From Chitinophagaceae bacterium UBA3961 (lineage in GTDB: Bacteria > Bacteroidota > Bacteroidia > Chitinophagales > Chitinophagaceae): 6,493 nucleotides of DNA. Below the pieces are notes generated by a model. The model did no database searches. It saw only the letters and a program-made list of their open reading frames with translations, and had not been told where the DNA came from. Positions 6,247 to 6,493 of the stretch are shown piece by piece. The number at the start of each line of letters is the position of its first letter. The stretch's first letter is position 1. The stretch lies in NCBI GenBank assembly GCA_002385265.1, contig DGDD01000125.1, forward strand, positions 1 through 6,493. Direction: 5' to 3'. Both the position numbers and the translations under genes were made by a program.

Positions 6247-6493
6247 GAAACGAATATTAAAAGTAATGTATGGGATAGCGGTTCCAATTACACTTAATTT
6301 GTATCCTTTGATCACTCCATTGTCTTCAATAAAATAAATGGAATATGGATTTTTTCTACCGGTCATGTTATAAAGTCCCAATGCCCATGAGTTGTGAAAT
6401 CGTTGTTTTACTTTATGGTTGCCATCGATATTGAGAGAAAAATCAGCTCTGAAGTAATTGGGTATTCTGTATTGATTTCGCTCTGAGTAAAAT
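6244..6493 (-). CDS. TonB-dependent outer-membrane receptor, C-terminal end (5' part beyond window)
   Basis: The frame is open from the right edge to the TAA at 6246-6244 and encodes the last 82 residues of a beta-barrel protein. I translated it by hand. The fragment contains RIPNYFRADFSLNIDGNHK, then WALGLYNMTGRKNPYSIYF, GYKLSVIGTAIPYITFNIRF and the stop. The alternating aromatic strands, the R-I-P-x-Y-x-R-x-D strand, the S/W-x-x-x-x-Y-N-x-x-G-R-K-N-P-Y-S block and the terminal phenylalanine (the signal read by the BAM complex) are typical of the last strands of Bacteroidetes TonB-dependent receptors. The plug, TonB box and N-terminal domain lie outside, so the substrate class cannot be judged. 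It is the most upstream visible gene of the operon with the DUF4249 lipoprotein and the MG2/plug-like protein; the operon promoter also lies outside. Confidence 0.92.
   Translation of the reverse strand, partial: FYSERNQYRIPNYFRADFSLNIDGNHKVKQRFHNSWALGLYNMTGRKNPYSIYFIEDNGVIKGYKLSVIGTAIPYITFNIRF

Noticed and set aside
1..6493. Mobile element, defence island, CRISPR or RNA gene
   Set aside because: No transposase, integrase, direct-repeat array, tRNA-like cloverleaf or long non-coding stretch was seen. The gaps are at most 63 bp and the genes look native to Bacteroidota.

Overview
The window reads as an ordinary chromosomal stretch of a Bacteroidota (Bacteroidetes) bacterium. The DNA is AT-rich, none of the five visible start codons has a Shine-Dalgarno-like purine tract, and the right half carries gene families typical of this phylum: the C-terminal end of a TonB-dependent receptor, a DUF4249 lipoprotein, and a secreted protein with an MG2-like domain, a CarboxypepD_reg-like domain and a TonB-plug-like domain. 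The species cannot be told from the sequence.

Layout. On the minus strand at the left, rlmH (665-1138) is followed after 43 bp by a rhomboid intramembrane protease (621 down to the left edge, so cut at its C-terminus). A 63-bp divergent spacer (1139-1201) separates rlmH from a plus-strand gene for an exported amidohydrolase (1202-2779). This spacer holds a short palindrome and a weak Bacteroidetes-type promoter candidate. The amidohydrolase gene ends in a strong hairpin (2766-2789) that it shares as a bidirectional terminator with the convergent operon from the right.

That minus-strand operon fills 6493-2799. It holds, in transcription order, the last 82 codons of a TonB-dependent receptor, a DUF4249 lipoprotein, and the 769-aa MG2/CarboxypepD_reg/plug-like protein. 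Each gene joins the next through a TAATG overlap, so the three are almost certainly co-transcribed and translationally coupled. I infer that they form one envelope assembly: an outer-membrane transporter, a lipidated partner and a large soluble partner that carries a plug fold without a barrel. The substrate is unknown.

The left part is housekeeping (ribosome methylation, membrane proteolysis) plus a periplasmic hydrolase, and shows no link to the right-hand operon other than the shared terminator. I saw no RNA genes, mobile elements, CRISPR arrays or origins. Every non-coding gap is 63 bp or shorter. The most interesting object is the three-gene receptor operon. Its families are recognisable, but to my knowledge their joint function is not established.
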